Positions 8,201 to 17,804 of a stretch of 20,353 nucleotides of DNA are shown in pieces. The stretch is from Chara braunii (lineage: Eukaryota > Streptophyta > Charophyceae > Charales > Characeae), in NCBI GenBank assembly GCA_003427395.1, contig BFEA01000240.1, forward strand, positions 2,203,554 to 2,223,906, in the 5' to 3' direction. The notes under the pieces were generated by a model, which had not been told where the DNA came from, did no database searches, and saw nothing but the letters and a program-made list of their open reading frames with translations. Every line of letters begins with the position of its first letter. Positions within the stretch are counted from its first letter, which is position 1. The translations under genes and the position numbers were made by a program.

Positions 8201-10392
8201 GCATGGAGGAGACTGAGATGTGGAAGATCAGAAGTCAGGATTTACCCTTGGACCCCCAAAAAACTGTCCCCGGAAGAGAAGAGAGAACAGATGATGCGCG
8301 AACACTTTTGGGTGGAGCTAAGGCATATCCCAGTAGAGGTGCAAGCCACCTTCATACACGAGTTGGGGCAACAATATAACATAGTGGACTTTATTGAACC
8401 CCTTCCGGCATAAGTGGCGAAATGCGACGATTACGTAATGCTTGCACTGGATCTCCCAACCGGCCAACCTTTCTCACTAGACGATATCATTCCGTACAAG
8501 GTGGGGGGCGAGTTGTATCAGATCCACACAACCCATAAATTGAGGCCATGGTGCTTCAAATGTCGTGCTTATGGACAATTGTGGTCAGACACTGCCTGCC
8601 CCCATCACCAGCTCAGACGGGATCGCATAACTGGTCGATTGCAAAGAGATCTGCTTGTAGCCCACAAGTGGCACACAGTGGACCCCGGGCATGAGGGCTG
8701 TTTTTTTTTTGAATATAACAAAGCAGAGGATGAACCAAACACCGGATCCGGGTGGACATGGGAAGGTCAGGGATAACCAAAGTGGGAGACACGCCCCCCG
8801 GACACCTGGACTCCGCCCCAGCGCCCCGACGACAAAACGTTAACCCAAAAAAGGAAAGGGGACAAAGAAACAGAGAGGAGGGAGGGGGGAGAGACCTTGA
8901 AGAAAGAAAAAGAACAAGGAAAAAACCCGACCAAAGGCGAAAGATGGGAGATAGTACAGAAAGGACAACAAAGGGAGGGGTCGGAAGGGGCGACACGTCA
9001 GGAAGGTGGGGGGGGCCAGGGAGATGAAGGTAAGGGCAAAGGGGAAGTGATGACATCGAATGGACAGAAGAAGCAAAATGGGGAAGGAGAATGGAAAAAT
9101 AGATTTGCGGCACTCCAAGAAACAGAAGGGGGATCAGAAAGTGGAGGGAGCTAGATTGATAGTCTCGCGCCGCCAAGCGATATTTTCAAAGACGCCTTTG
9201 GGTCATCCCCAATGGATGTCGAGACGGACGAAAGGAATGGAGGGGAAAGAGAAGGGTTTCAGGATACTCCTCCCCAGGAGGATGTGGTGATCCAAGAGGC
9301 AGAGGGAGCAGAGGGTGCAGAGGAACAAAACTCATTAGAAGATAGGATGATGCGGGTGGCTGAATGGTTATTGCAGTGTTTGCAGCACAGATATGCAAAC
9401 CTCTCGGAGGAATTTTGGGATGACACATACAGAAGTCTGATCCCTCTGCTGAAAAATAGTGGGAGCCTCAGAACAGCATTAGAAAAAGGGCTATCACTGG
9501 AGGTGCAATGGGAGGAAGTTGCTCGAAAAATGTTGGGAATTGTACAAGCAAGATTCTCCCCCCCGCAACCAATTAAACACAAAAGAGAGGAAAAAGAAGG
9601 AGAGTCGGCAGGTGTGAGCTGCAGGTGGGGCCGGTGAATGATGGGAAGGATGGGAGGGATGCTACAAAAGAGCGGGAACAAGATAGAACCACAGGAGATG
9701 ATGGAAAATAAGAAATGGAAAAGGAACACCAGAAGAAGCAAGACAACCAGCCAGAACACTCAGAAAAGAAGGACGACCCGGTACTAGAAGGAGCACAACC
9801 CCTTCCGCAACCCCCTCCCCCTCCCCTCCCCACTGACCCCCCGGAGGAAACGCTGACACTGGTCAGCAAACGCCAAAAAATCAGACATTTTTTGGGAGGG
9901 GGTCAAGGGACCAGCAGCCTCTCTAAACCAACGGTCATGGTAATCCCAGTCCGGAAAAAAGAGGAGAGATCGGAGGTGGGGCTATCCGGAGCCCCTGGGG
10001 CCCTGCATGGGGAGGTAACACTGAGAGGATGGTCCCCTCAGTTTCCCCTGTGGTCCCAATTAGGGATGGATAGCTTTACAAAGGAAGCACGAACCTTTAT
10101 TGGCACAACCTACCAACCAGGAGCAATCGCCACTAGGAGAGAGGCGTATGGTGAACAATCCTTGGCGGAAAACTATGTTTATGTCTTGTTTGACTCCAAC
10201 AAGGAAGCAAACCTTCTCTGGTTTACGGAAACGGCCCTCCTAGAATTACAACTCTTAAAAATCAAAGTGAGTCAAACATGGACAGAACAAGATGTTAGGA
10301 CCGCCCTGGCAAAAATCCTCAAGGAAGGATACTTGCATCCGACAGGGGCCAATAAAAATGATTGGGATTTGGCTGAATGGGAACGTCTTTAA
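8201..10392 (+). pseudogene. LINE ORF1 (gag-like RNA-binding protein), broken
   Basis: The product would bind the LINE RNA to form the retrotransposition particle. One frame carries VRIYPWTPKKLSPEE, FWVELRHIPVEVQA, then VMLALDLPTG, the C-terminal half of a DUF4283-like domain. The zinc knuckle CFKCRAYGQLWSDTAC is at 8552-8599; its usual His is Gln and the last Cys is one residue late, so metal binding is doubtful. A Lys/Glu/Gly-rich linker (8780-9110) ends in NRFAALQE, a motif common after gag linkers. An acidic segment with AEWLLQCLQHRYANL follows (9212-9637). In-frame stops lie at 8411, 8774, 9152 and 9709, with a frameshift near 9600-9640. About 730 codons in all. The first part of the protein is missing at the satellite junction. 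Confidence 0.8.
9715..10392 (+). CDS. ORF1 C-terminal region, uncharacterised, open for 225 codons
   Basis: This is the longest undamaged stretch of ORF1. It begins with a charged, proline-rich part (PLPQPPPPPLPTDPPEE), then a basic patch (KRQKIRHFLGGG). From about residue 100 it looks folded: RGWSPQFPLWSQLG, FTKEARTFIGTTY, AENYVYVLFDSNKEANLLW, LLELQLLKIKVSQTWTEQD, and LAKILKEGYLHP. It sits after the zinc knuckle and the acidic region and ends 37 bp before the ORF2 start. I do not recognise it as an RRM, coiled-coil or esterase domain of known LINE ORF1 proteins. It is part of ORF1, not a separate gene; the start codon given is only where the frame reopens after the stop at 9709. Confidence 0.6.
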   Translation: MEKEHQKKQDNQPEHSEKKDDPVLEGAQPLPQPPPPPLPTDPPEETLTLVSKRQKIRHFLGGGQGTSSLSKPTVMVIPVRKKEERSEVGLSGAPGALHGEVTLRGWSPQFPLWSQLGMDSFTKEARTFIGTTYQPGAIATRREAYGEQSLAENYVYVLFDSNKEANLLWFTETALLELQLLKIKVSQTWTEQDVRTALAKILKEGYLHPTGANKNDWDLAEWERL

Positions 10393-10407
10393 AAAAAAAA
10401 AAAAAAA
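10391..10407 (+). repeat. A17 run between ORF1 and ORF2
   Basis: Seventeen A begin inside the ORF1 stop codon (TTTAAA...). The ORF2 ATG follows at 10430. Similar A runs elsewhere in the window mark retroposon tails, but here both sides belong to one element. Confidence 0.8.
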
Positions 10408-10429
10408 GGACTAAAGAAGTAAAGAGAAA

Positions 10430-13400
10430 ATGGACACTATTAAAGCTCTGTACAATCTAGACAAGGAGTGGAGGAAAGGGAGAAGGGAGGCAGATTTAGA
10501 CATATGGTCCTTAAACGTGAATGGTCTAGCAACAGCCTCACCACAAAAGAAACAGGTCATATGAGACCAAATAAAAGGGGTGGGGGGAAGAGATTGGCCA
10601 GATGTTATTTGTATTCAAGAGACACACTTGATGAATACAGTTGACCATCATTACGCACATAAAATGATCTGGCCTCACCAAGCCTTCAGAGCACACGCCC
10701 CACGACCAGGGAGCGCGGGGGTCGCCATTTGGCTCCCTCCGAACTCAAGGGCGATACCATTGGACTGGGAAGCGGATCATGAGGGAGGGAGATGGGTATC
10801 GATTATAGTCATGCTGGAGCTAGAACTAGTGTGAATACTTTGTATTTATGGACCGAACGAAGTAGGGGAGATAAAGGTTTTCTTCGAAGACATAAAAGAC
10901 AAAGTTTCACAGTCCCCGCAAGGGATACCCATAGTTCTAGCTGGCGACTTTAACGCGGCGCCCGATAGATGGTTGGACAGATGGAGAGTACCATACCCGT
11001 GCCCAACATACGTGCGGACGGATAAACAAATTGTAGCTGACCTTTACTTCGCCCTAGATATTTATGATTCATTTCGTAAATTGCACCCCTCCAGACGTGC
11101 TTTCTCCTGCCTACGAAAAAATGGGCCGGACCAAAGGCCGGGATTTTACAAGTTAAACACCTCTATGCTGAAACAAAATTCATTCCAATCCTTTGTCAAA
11201 GACACGTGACACTATTGGCAGTCTCACAAAGATACAGTCCAAAACGACATTGTATGGTTTAATAATGACCTAGCCTTCTTGGAAAAAAAATGTTGTGAAT
11301 ACTCCAAAGGAATAGCCGCTCAAAGGAATAGAGAAGAGATAAATCTTCAAAACCATTTAAAATATCTTAATCAACAGCAAGAGCAAACTCAAGGAACTAT
11401 AAATGAGGATCTGTTCGCCGCCATACGACGAACCGAGACTCACCTTTTTGAACGAATGGAGCATAGATGGAACGACACACGCATACGAGGAAAGTTTAGA
11501 AAACAAAAAACAGAAGGAACCATGGACACAAATATTTTTGCAATGGCTAGACTTCGGGCTGGGAGGACGACCATTGACGCCCTCGCAGATCCGACCCAAC
11601 CACAAGAGCAACCAGCCACCACCACACCACAATGTGTCTACATAGCCAGAAAATTCTACCACGAATGTTTTTCATCATAATGTAAACACATCTCTGAAGA
11701 CAAAAGAATACAAGAAATTAATGAATTTCTGAACCCCCTGCAAAAACAAATCACAGCACAACAAAGGGCAACGCTGGAGAGGTCACCCGCAAAGGAGGAG
11801 ATATGGATGGCACTGATGCAGATGGAAGAAGAGAAAACCCCCGGAATAAACGGGTTACCCAAGGAATTCTGGGAAACAATGTAACCCTCCCTCTCACAGG
11901 ACTTGATGGAATACTACCAAACGGTCTGGACAACTGGATAAATGAGAGAATTCGTCGGCCAAGGGATATTGACCCTGCTTCATAAAAAAGGAGATAAAAT
12001 GAATATTACAAACTATCGGTCAATTACACTCCTGACCGTGGTGTACAAAATGTTGGCAAAGGCATTGGAGAACCGCATGACTCCGATAATGTCGGACATC
12101 ATTCACCCAGCGCAAAATGGCTTCATTAAAGGCAGAAAGATCCAGGACAACATCCTCCTCACTAATGAGGTCATTAAGCTATCTCGGCAATCCAGACACA
12201 ACGTTGCTATCATTTTCGTAGACTTTAAAAAAAAACACGATCATTTAGACTGGGTTTTCCTTGATCAATGCTTAGAGAAGCTTAATTTCGGTCCATTTTT
12301 TAGACTTTGGGTGAAGATCCTTCATCAAAATGCTACGACGGGGGTGCAGGTGAATGGCAGACTGACCCCTCCTATCCGCCTAGAGCAATCGGTTCGCCAG
12401 GGCGACCCGACCGCCCCCTTTCTGTTCGTAATAATCATGGAAGCATTGGCGGCGAACCTGCGTTCTCGCACGCAAATTAAGAAAATAAGGGTAACCTCTA
12501 TCCCTGAGGAGGCAATCCCGATCTGTTCACTCTTTGCTGATGATCTTACCCTCATGGTGGAAGCCTCAGTCGAAAACATGGAGGAAATTCGTCGATTGAT
12601 GGATCGATTTTGTAACCTCTCAGACATGAGGGTTAACTGGGGAAATAAAACGGAAGGCTGGTGGATACACTACCAAGGGGCCCGACCGCCGGAATCTCCG
12701 CGGATTAGATGGTTGCCGAAAGAAGCCCCGATTAGGGTGTTGGGAGTTAAACTATCGGCAGAGGGGCAACCGCCCTCCAATGACGAATGACTGCTGTCGT
12801 CGGTCCTTGAAAAGCTGAACAGTTGGAAGGATAGCAAAACTTCGCTGATAGGACGGGCCTTGGTCATCAATAATGTAGCACTAGCCTCATTATGGTATAA
12901 AACAGCACTCTGGTCTCTCAATAAATCATCCACGACCACCCTCCAGCGACAGGTGGCGGCATTCCTGTAGAGGGGGAACCACGAATGTCCTAATGTTATT
13001 AGCAGAGTGGCCTGGCACACGGTAATCCAAGCGAAAACCGAAGGAGGGTTGGGGATCATACACCCATCTAGCCAGATGATGGCCCTAGCCTTGCAGTGGA
13101 TTAAACACTTACTCCTCAACCCACAGACCCCCTGGACAACACTCGCACTACCACAGATGTCCAGGTTAGCCCCGGTGACCCCCCTGGATACAGACCCGAC
13201 GTCTTGGCTAGAAGATCGATATTGGCCTGTTCCTAGACCATCACCCGACAAAGACGATGAACCCGATACGGACAGGCAAGCAGTCAGAAGGGACCTAAAA
13301 AAGGATGCGTTCTGGACTTCCCTTATAAAAACATGGAGGAAACTCCCCCCCCCGGATAAAGTGTCACCACTGTGCTGGGAGGAAGTATATAGACAACCCC

Positions 13401-14634
13401 TCTTCGGCAACCGGTGGATAACAGACTCTAACAGTAGGGTGCTACGATGCACGGACTCCCCCTGGAAGGGATGGACCAAAAACGGTGTCCTACGAGTAGG
13501 ACATATCTGGGATCAGGAGCGGGGAGACTGGGTATCCGAAGCTAAGTTAAGAGAAAAACTAAGATACTGCCACAAAGTAGGGGAAGCATTTGAGACAATC
13601 ATCTTTGTTGTCCCCCTAGACTGGGTGCGCATTCTCAAGAAGGGACCGACGCTGGAAGAAAGCGACTAGGTGGACATAAAAGACCAGGAGGGGGTAGTGG
13701 GAAATGTAATGGGCACAGGGCCACCACGAGAAGGGGGGGGAGAAATATTAGTCAACCTTTTCCATAGGGCTTCAGATGACCGGCTTATGAGAATGGAAGG
13801 AGACAAGGTGCAATGGCATAAAATGTCAGAATTATACAGAATCCGGGTCTTAAAAGAAAGGGATGGATGACTGGCATACAAACCAACCACCCCGATCTCA
13901 CACCTTGGTTTTGATCTGACAAACTGGACCTGGACACTAACCATAGGTAAAGGAAAACAAGGGCAACGACAACTACACACACTGTCAGTCAAATCAGCTT
14001 ATAGACTGTTGCGCCCCAAAAGAACCTTAAAAGGCATCGATGAGACACCTAAATATGGGAAAAGAGGCCCTTTGCTCAATAAGATGGTTTAGACTAAGTA
14101 GGGTCTCCCCGGCGAAAGTGGCGTCACTACAATGGCAAATTGAACTGCCTACCCACAAACGACTGGCTGATCGATAGAACAACCTTGGAACAAGGAGGGC
14201 TAGCCTTGCCATGGTGCAAACTTTGCTCATTGACCTTTCCACCAAGATGCCGACCAGAAACAATCGAGCATATCTTCCTGCAGTGCCCGGGGTCAATATG
14301 GCTATGGAGATGGTGGGACAGGGTTTGGAGATAGATGGGCGCCACAATTACTTGGCCATGGGATTGGAAGGCAATACTGTGCGAAACATGGCACCCGGAA
14401 CAGGCCACATCCTTCGAAGAGAACATGTTTAAAATTGGGAGGCGGGCGATGCTCTGGGCACTGTGGAGGAGACGTTGTGTTTATGAAATGGAGGCAGTAA
14501 GACTGGATGGCCAAATCTTACAGGAAGAAATTAGACTGTATGTGGAAGCTGAAATTACTATTCAATGGGAAAAAGTAAAAGAAAAATTAGTAACCCTACA
14601 TACTATAATGGGAATCAAGAAGCACATCCAATAA
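10430..14634 (+). pseudogene. LINE ORF2 (endonuclease and reverse transcriptase), broken
   Basis: ORF2 nicks target DNA and copies the LINE RNA there. APE motifs seen: SLNVNGL (10508), CIQETH with catalytic Glu (10619), GGRWVS, IYGPNE and AGDFNAAPDRW (10943). The later SRID and SDH motifs are missing: FSCLRKN runs directly into GPDQRPGFYKLNTSML near 11120. Reverse transcriptase motifs: NYRSITLL, QNGFIKGRKIQDN, motif A FVDFKKKHDHLDW (12221), motif B RQGDPTAPFLF (12395), motif C FADDL (12533) and IRVLGVKL. A thumb/linker part with EGGLGIIHP follows, then SVKSAYRLL, LPTNDWL, and zf-RVT-like CKLC (14215) with HIFLQC (14269). One frame runs from 10430 to about 14050, with stops at 10562, 10832, 11207, 11678, 11882, 11939, 12788, 12968, 13667 and 13868. 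Two frameshifts (about 14055 and 14138) and a stop at 14332 follow. About 1400 codons. Confidence 0.9.
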
Positions 14635-15288
14635 TTTAGCAAGGATTGGCTAGGGCGGACCCTGGGGAAGCCCATTGCAAATATTCGATGGGAAGGGGAA
14701 GGGGAAGGAGAAGGGGGGGGTGACAAAATGGCAGGAACTATCAGCTTCGTTTTCAAGAATGGACAGATATCCAACAGGACATCCCTTGGCGCCCTGCTTC
14801 GGACTTCCCCGACCCCTTCCCACCACCAGCTCTAGCTATGGTGGGGGAGCAGTGGTACGAAGGTGGGGATTCATAGCAGAAGAAGGCAGCAAGACACAAG
14901 GATCGGGCAAGGGAGAAACGACACCTAGTAGCGAGTAGGGGGGAGGGTGGGAGGGTGAATTAGCTTAAAACTGGCAGGGCTGGGTCAAAATAGATACAAC
15001 TTTTACCTCCACCCCTTTCTCCCACATCCAATTGCCTCGTAGGAATGTAGTGGTGCGATACGGATGGATGAAAAGCGAAAGCCAAGGGTAAAGATCTTAG
15101 TCGTAGTGTCAGCTGATATTCTTTAGAGGGTGAAGAGGCACAAATTTGGGGAAGAGACACAAATTAGGGGATCTCACAGTTACTGGCCCCATGGCTTTCA
15201 GACAGTATCATTCGCTGTATATGGGATGCTGGACCCGTTTTCCAGCAGGTGACGCTCCTCACCCATAGATGGAGCCTCTCCCTAGGTG
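14635..15288 (+). other. LINE 3' UTR
   Basis: It starts with a purine-rich stretch (GGGAAGGGGAAGGGGAAGG, 14690-14710), a feature seen in some L1 3' UTRs. It shares blocks with the truncated copy at 7330-7845: the CGACCCCTTCCCA region, GAGGGTGAAGAGG, and the terminal hairpins. Only one hairpin of the double set is clear here (15228-15246), followed by the GCTCC...GGAGC stem-loop (15254-15275). Confidence 0.75.
15228..15246 (+). other. LINE 3' stem-loop (A-T type), copy f
   Basis: GCTGGA, loop CCCGTTT, TCCAGC; perfect 6-bp stem, identical in structure to copy e. A second stem-loop and A12 (15289-15300) follow within 55 bp. Confidence 0.78.
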
Positions 15289-15300
15289 AAAAAAAAAAAA

Positions 15301-15482
15301 TCGGCCAGGTACAAGGCGAAGTGGACCATCAGGCATTCAGGGGGAAACCAGTCCTTCAGCAGCACGAATTCGGCGCCTGGTACAGGGTGAAGAGGTTTAC
15401 TCCCTGCAGCTCAACATCCTGTGCAGACAATCTTCTGAAGACAACATTCATCTCAATTTTTTTTCAAAAAAAAAAAAAAAAA
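15301..15482 (+). other. 165-bp segment ending in A17, downstream of the LINE tail
   Basis: Between the LINE's A12 and satellite block 3 lies about 165 bp of different sequence ending in TTTTTTTTC and A17 (15466-15482). It contains TACAGGGTGAAGAGG, a motif also found in the LINE 3' UTRs (7716, 15127). It could be a 3' transduction carried by the LINE, a separate small retroposon inserted into the LINE tail, or a variant LINE 3' end. The phase of the flanking satellite favours its having arrived with, or into, the LINE. Confidence 0.6.
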
Positions 15483-16265
15483 GGCCTCGCACCATATGCC
15501 AATCGGCGAACTCCGAACGCAACTTCGAGCAAGGTGGCCTCGCACCATATGCCAATCAGAGAACTCACAACTGGGCAAGCTTGGTCTCGCACCTTTTGCC
15601 AATCAGCGAACTCGGAAAGTAACTTCGAGCAAGCAGGCCTCGCACCATATGCCAATCAGCGAACTCGGGACGCAACTTCAAGCGAGCTGGCCTCACAGCA
15701 TATGCCAATCAGAGAACTCGCAACTGAGCGAACTCGGTCCCGGACCATACGCCAATCACAGAACTCGCCACTTCGACTGAGTTCGACCTCGCACCATATG
15801 CCAATCAGCGAACTCGGAACGTAACTTCGAGCGAGCAGGCCTCGCACCATATGCCAATAGGCAAACTCCGAACGCAACTTCGAGCGAGCTGGCCTCGCAC
15901 TATATGTCAATCAGAGAACTCGCAACTGGGCGAGCTTGGTCTCGCACCATATCCCAATCAGCGAACTCGGAACGTAACTTCGAGTGAGCTGGCCTCGCAC
16001 CATATGCCAATCAGCGAACTCGGAACGTAACTTCAAGCGTGCTGGCCTCGCACCATATGCCAATCAGCGAACTCGGAACGTAACTTCGAGCGAGCTGGCC
16101 TCGCACCATATGCCAATCAGCTGACTTGGAACGCAACTTGGAGCGAGCTGGCCTCGCACCATATGCCAATCGGCGAACTCCGAACGCAACTTCGAGCGAG
16201 CTACCCTCGCACCATATGCCAATCAGAGAACTTGGAACGCATCAGATGCCAACCCGACACTTGGA
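15483..16265 (+). repeat. 53-bp satellite, block 3
   Basis: The CTCGCACC phase points fall at 15486, 15539, 15586, 15639, 15692, 15739, 15788, 15841, 15894, 15941, 15994, 16047, 16100, 16153 and 16206. Steps are 53 bp except three of 47 and one of 49. A consensus monomer contains CTCGCACCATATGCCAATCA, then GCGAACTCGGAACGTAAC, then TTCGAGCGAGCTGGC. The 47-bp monomers share CAGAGAACTCGCAACTG or a close variant. No long open frame or promoter is convincing in the array. Confidence 0.95.
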
Positions 16266-16712
16266 ATGTGGTAGCTGTCTCCACTTGAGACGCCCTCTCC
16301 AACTTCGAGTGAGGGCAACTCCGTACGTGGTTCCACGCGTGCAGGCGTCCGCACCCTCACCTTCCGTGCGACACCTGCCCTCCTGCCTGGTTTGCTATGT
16401 GTCACCCGCGGTCATGACCGTGGACCATTTTACCGCATGCGGTGATGGTCATGCCCGCGGGGGGCAACCGCGACCAAAAAACCCTGTCATTTTTAATTCC
16501 TAGAATACTAGGCCCAAAAAAAATAAATAAATATATATATATAGGGTTGTAGGGTTTGAAATTCCCTATATCCCCATTTTTTTGTCTTTTGGATTTTTAT
16601 GTTTTTTGTGATTTAAAAAAAAAAAAAACGAAAAAAACAAGTAAAAAAAAAAAAAAAACACTGTAAAAAAAGGGAACGTTTTTTTTTTTCCATGTTTTTC
16701 TGATTGCTGTTA
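16266..16712. other. No gene; switch from balanced to AT-rich sequence
   Basis: The satellite decays into unrelated GC-rich sequence (16266-16480). From about 16500 the DNA becomes AT-rich, with an (AT)n stretch near 16531-16542 and many A and T runs. CATGACCGTGG and the palindromic GCATGC near 16436 are the only short motifs of note. No coding signal was recognised. Confidence 0.45.
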
Positions 16713-16790
16713 TGTGTGTGTGTGTAGTGGGTGTGTGTAAACACGGCCACCCCGTATAAACGGGAAACAAGAACATCACATCTGTCATAT
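16713..16790 (+). repeat. TG-tract repeat, copy 1, with CCCGT hairpin
   Basis: A short (TG)n is followed by TAGTGGGTGTGTGTAAACACGGC and a small hairpin CCCGT-ATAA-ACGGG at 16751-16764. It aligns with 18213-18300. Both copies are in the same orientation, so they are not terminal inverted repeats of one element. Confidence 0.6.
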
Positions 16791-17656
16791 CGCGACAGGT
16801 TAGCAGCAGTTTAAACATAGTGGGTGTTTTAGCCATCAACTCATCTGTGAGGATGCAAGAGGGGTTTGTGATTTAGGTTATGGGGGATCATTTTAGTAAT
16901 TAGAGCTAGTAATTAAGGTTTACCTTGGGTCCACGTGGGATTTTTGTTTTTTTCGGAGGTTACTTCTCTTTGTGTGTGGTGGATTGGATGCTCGCGTTGT
17001 TTTGCTTTTGTCCCATAACAGGTAACTGGGTTACTTCTCGTGTGTTGTTAATGTGTTGTGGGCGTCGGTTTAGTTGCAGGTAGTGTGGGTGACATGTATT
17101 TTTGAGAATATGGAGCGGACTTTCTGTATAGTATATCTATTCTATGTGAACTTTGGATTTTGTGGCATGTATGTGTGGTAAAAAGTTTTTTTCATTTTTT
17201 TTTATTTATATTCTTTTAATCAGTATTGTGCAGTAATTTTAGCTTATTTATTTATTTTAAAATGCCACTTATTTATATTTATATTTATATTTATATTTAT
17301 TTTATTTTAATATATTGTTATTAATTACTAAATTATGTACATATCTAGCAAGCTTTGATTTTTTGTTTTTACTTTTGATTTTTATTTTTATTTTTATTTT
17401 TATCTTTATATTATTTTTTTATACAATAATTTAATTGTTTAATATTTATTAGTTATTTTTTAATTTTTAAAAAATTGCTATATTATTGTCTTTTTTTATT
17501 TAATTTATTATTATTGCTGCTTATAAAATCTGGGAGTTGATGTGTGTATATGTGTGTGTATGCATTTTTAATTTTTAATTTTATTTTTTTCATGTGTTAT
17601 ATTTTATCTTATTTCAAAATCAAAATCAAAACCTGTTTTGTTTCTATTATTATTTA

Positions 17657-17699
<43 letters not shown>

Positions 17700-17796
17700 T
17701 TCTTTTTATTTCTTAATTATTGTTTATTTTAATCTATAATTTTAATATATCATTAATAATTAATTATTATTCATTATTAATTTTATTAATTATTAA
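16791..17796. other. AT-rich DNA with simple repeats, no gene
   Basis: Stretches of (TTTATA)n and TTTTTA type occur at about 17262-17420, and a (TTA)n microsatellite at about 17650-17700. Open frames here translate to Ile/Phe/Tyr runs and are composition artefacts. No promoter or gene can be supported. Confidence 0.6.
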
Positions 17797-17804
17797 CTAC
17801 GTAG

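Larger units (their letters stand above)
8201..15300 (+). mobile_element. Long L1-type LINE retrotransposon, inactive
   Basis: In order: ORF1 (DUF4283-like, zinc knuckle, charged linker, unknown C-terminal region), a 37-bp gap containing A17, ORF2 (APE endonuclease, reverse transcriptase, zf-RVT-like), a 3' UTR, a hairpin pair and A12. ORF1 lacks the N-terminal half of the DUF4283 domain, so the copy is 5' truncated at the satellite edge. Both ORFs carry many stops. No target site duplication was seen. The clade assignment (L1, green plant type) rests on domain order and motifs, not on a phylogeny. Confidence 0.88.

Noticed and set aside
8840-9118. Minus-strand frames rich in Leu, Phe and Pro across ORF1
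   Set aside because: They are the reverse complement of the Lys/Glu/Gly-rich ORF1 linker, a typical shadow frame.
15486-16265. CRISPR-like array
   Set aside because: The units are tandem satellite monomers with no unique spacers between constant repeats, and the setting is clearly eukaryotic.
17544-17732. Open frame in AT-rich DNA
   Set aside because: It is made largely of Ile runs from the (TTA)n microsatellite and is not coding.
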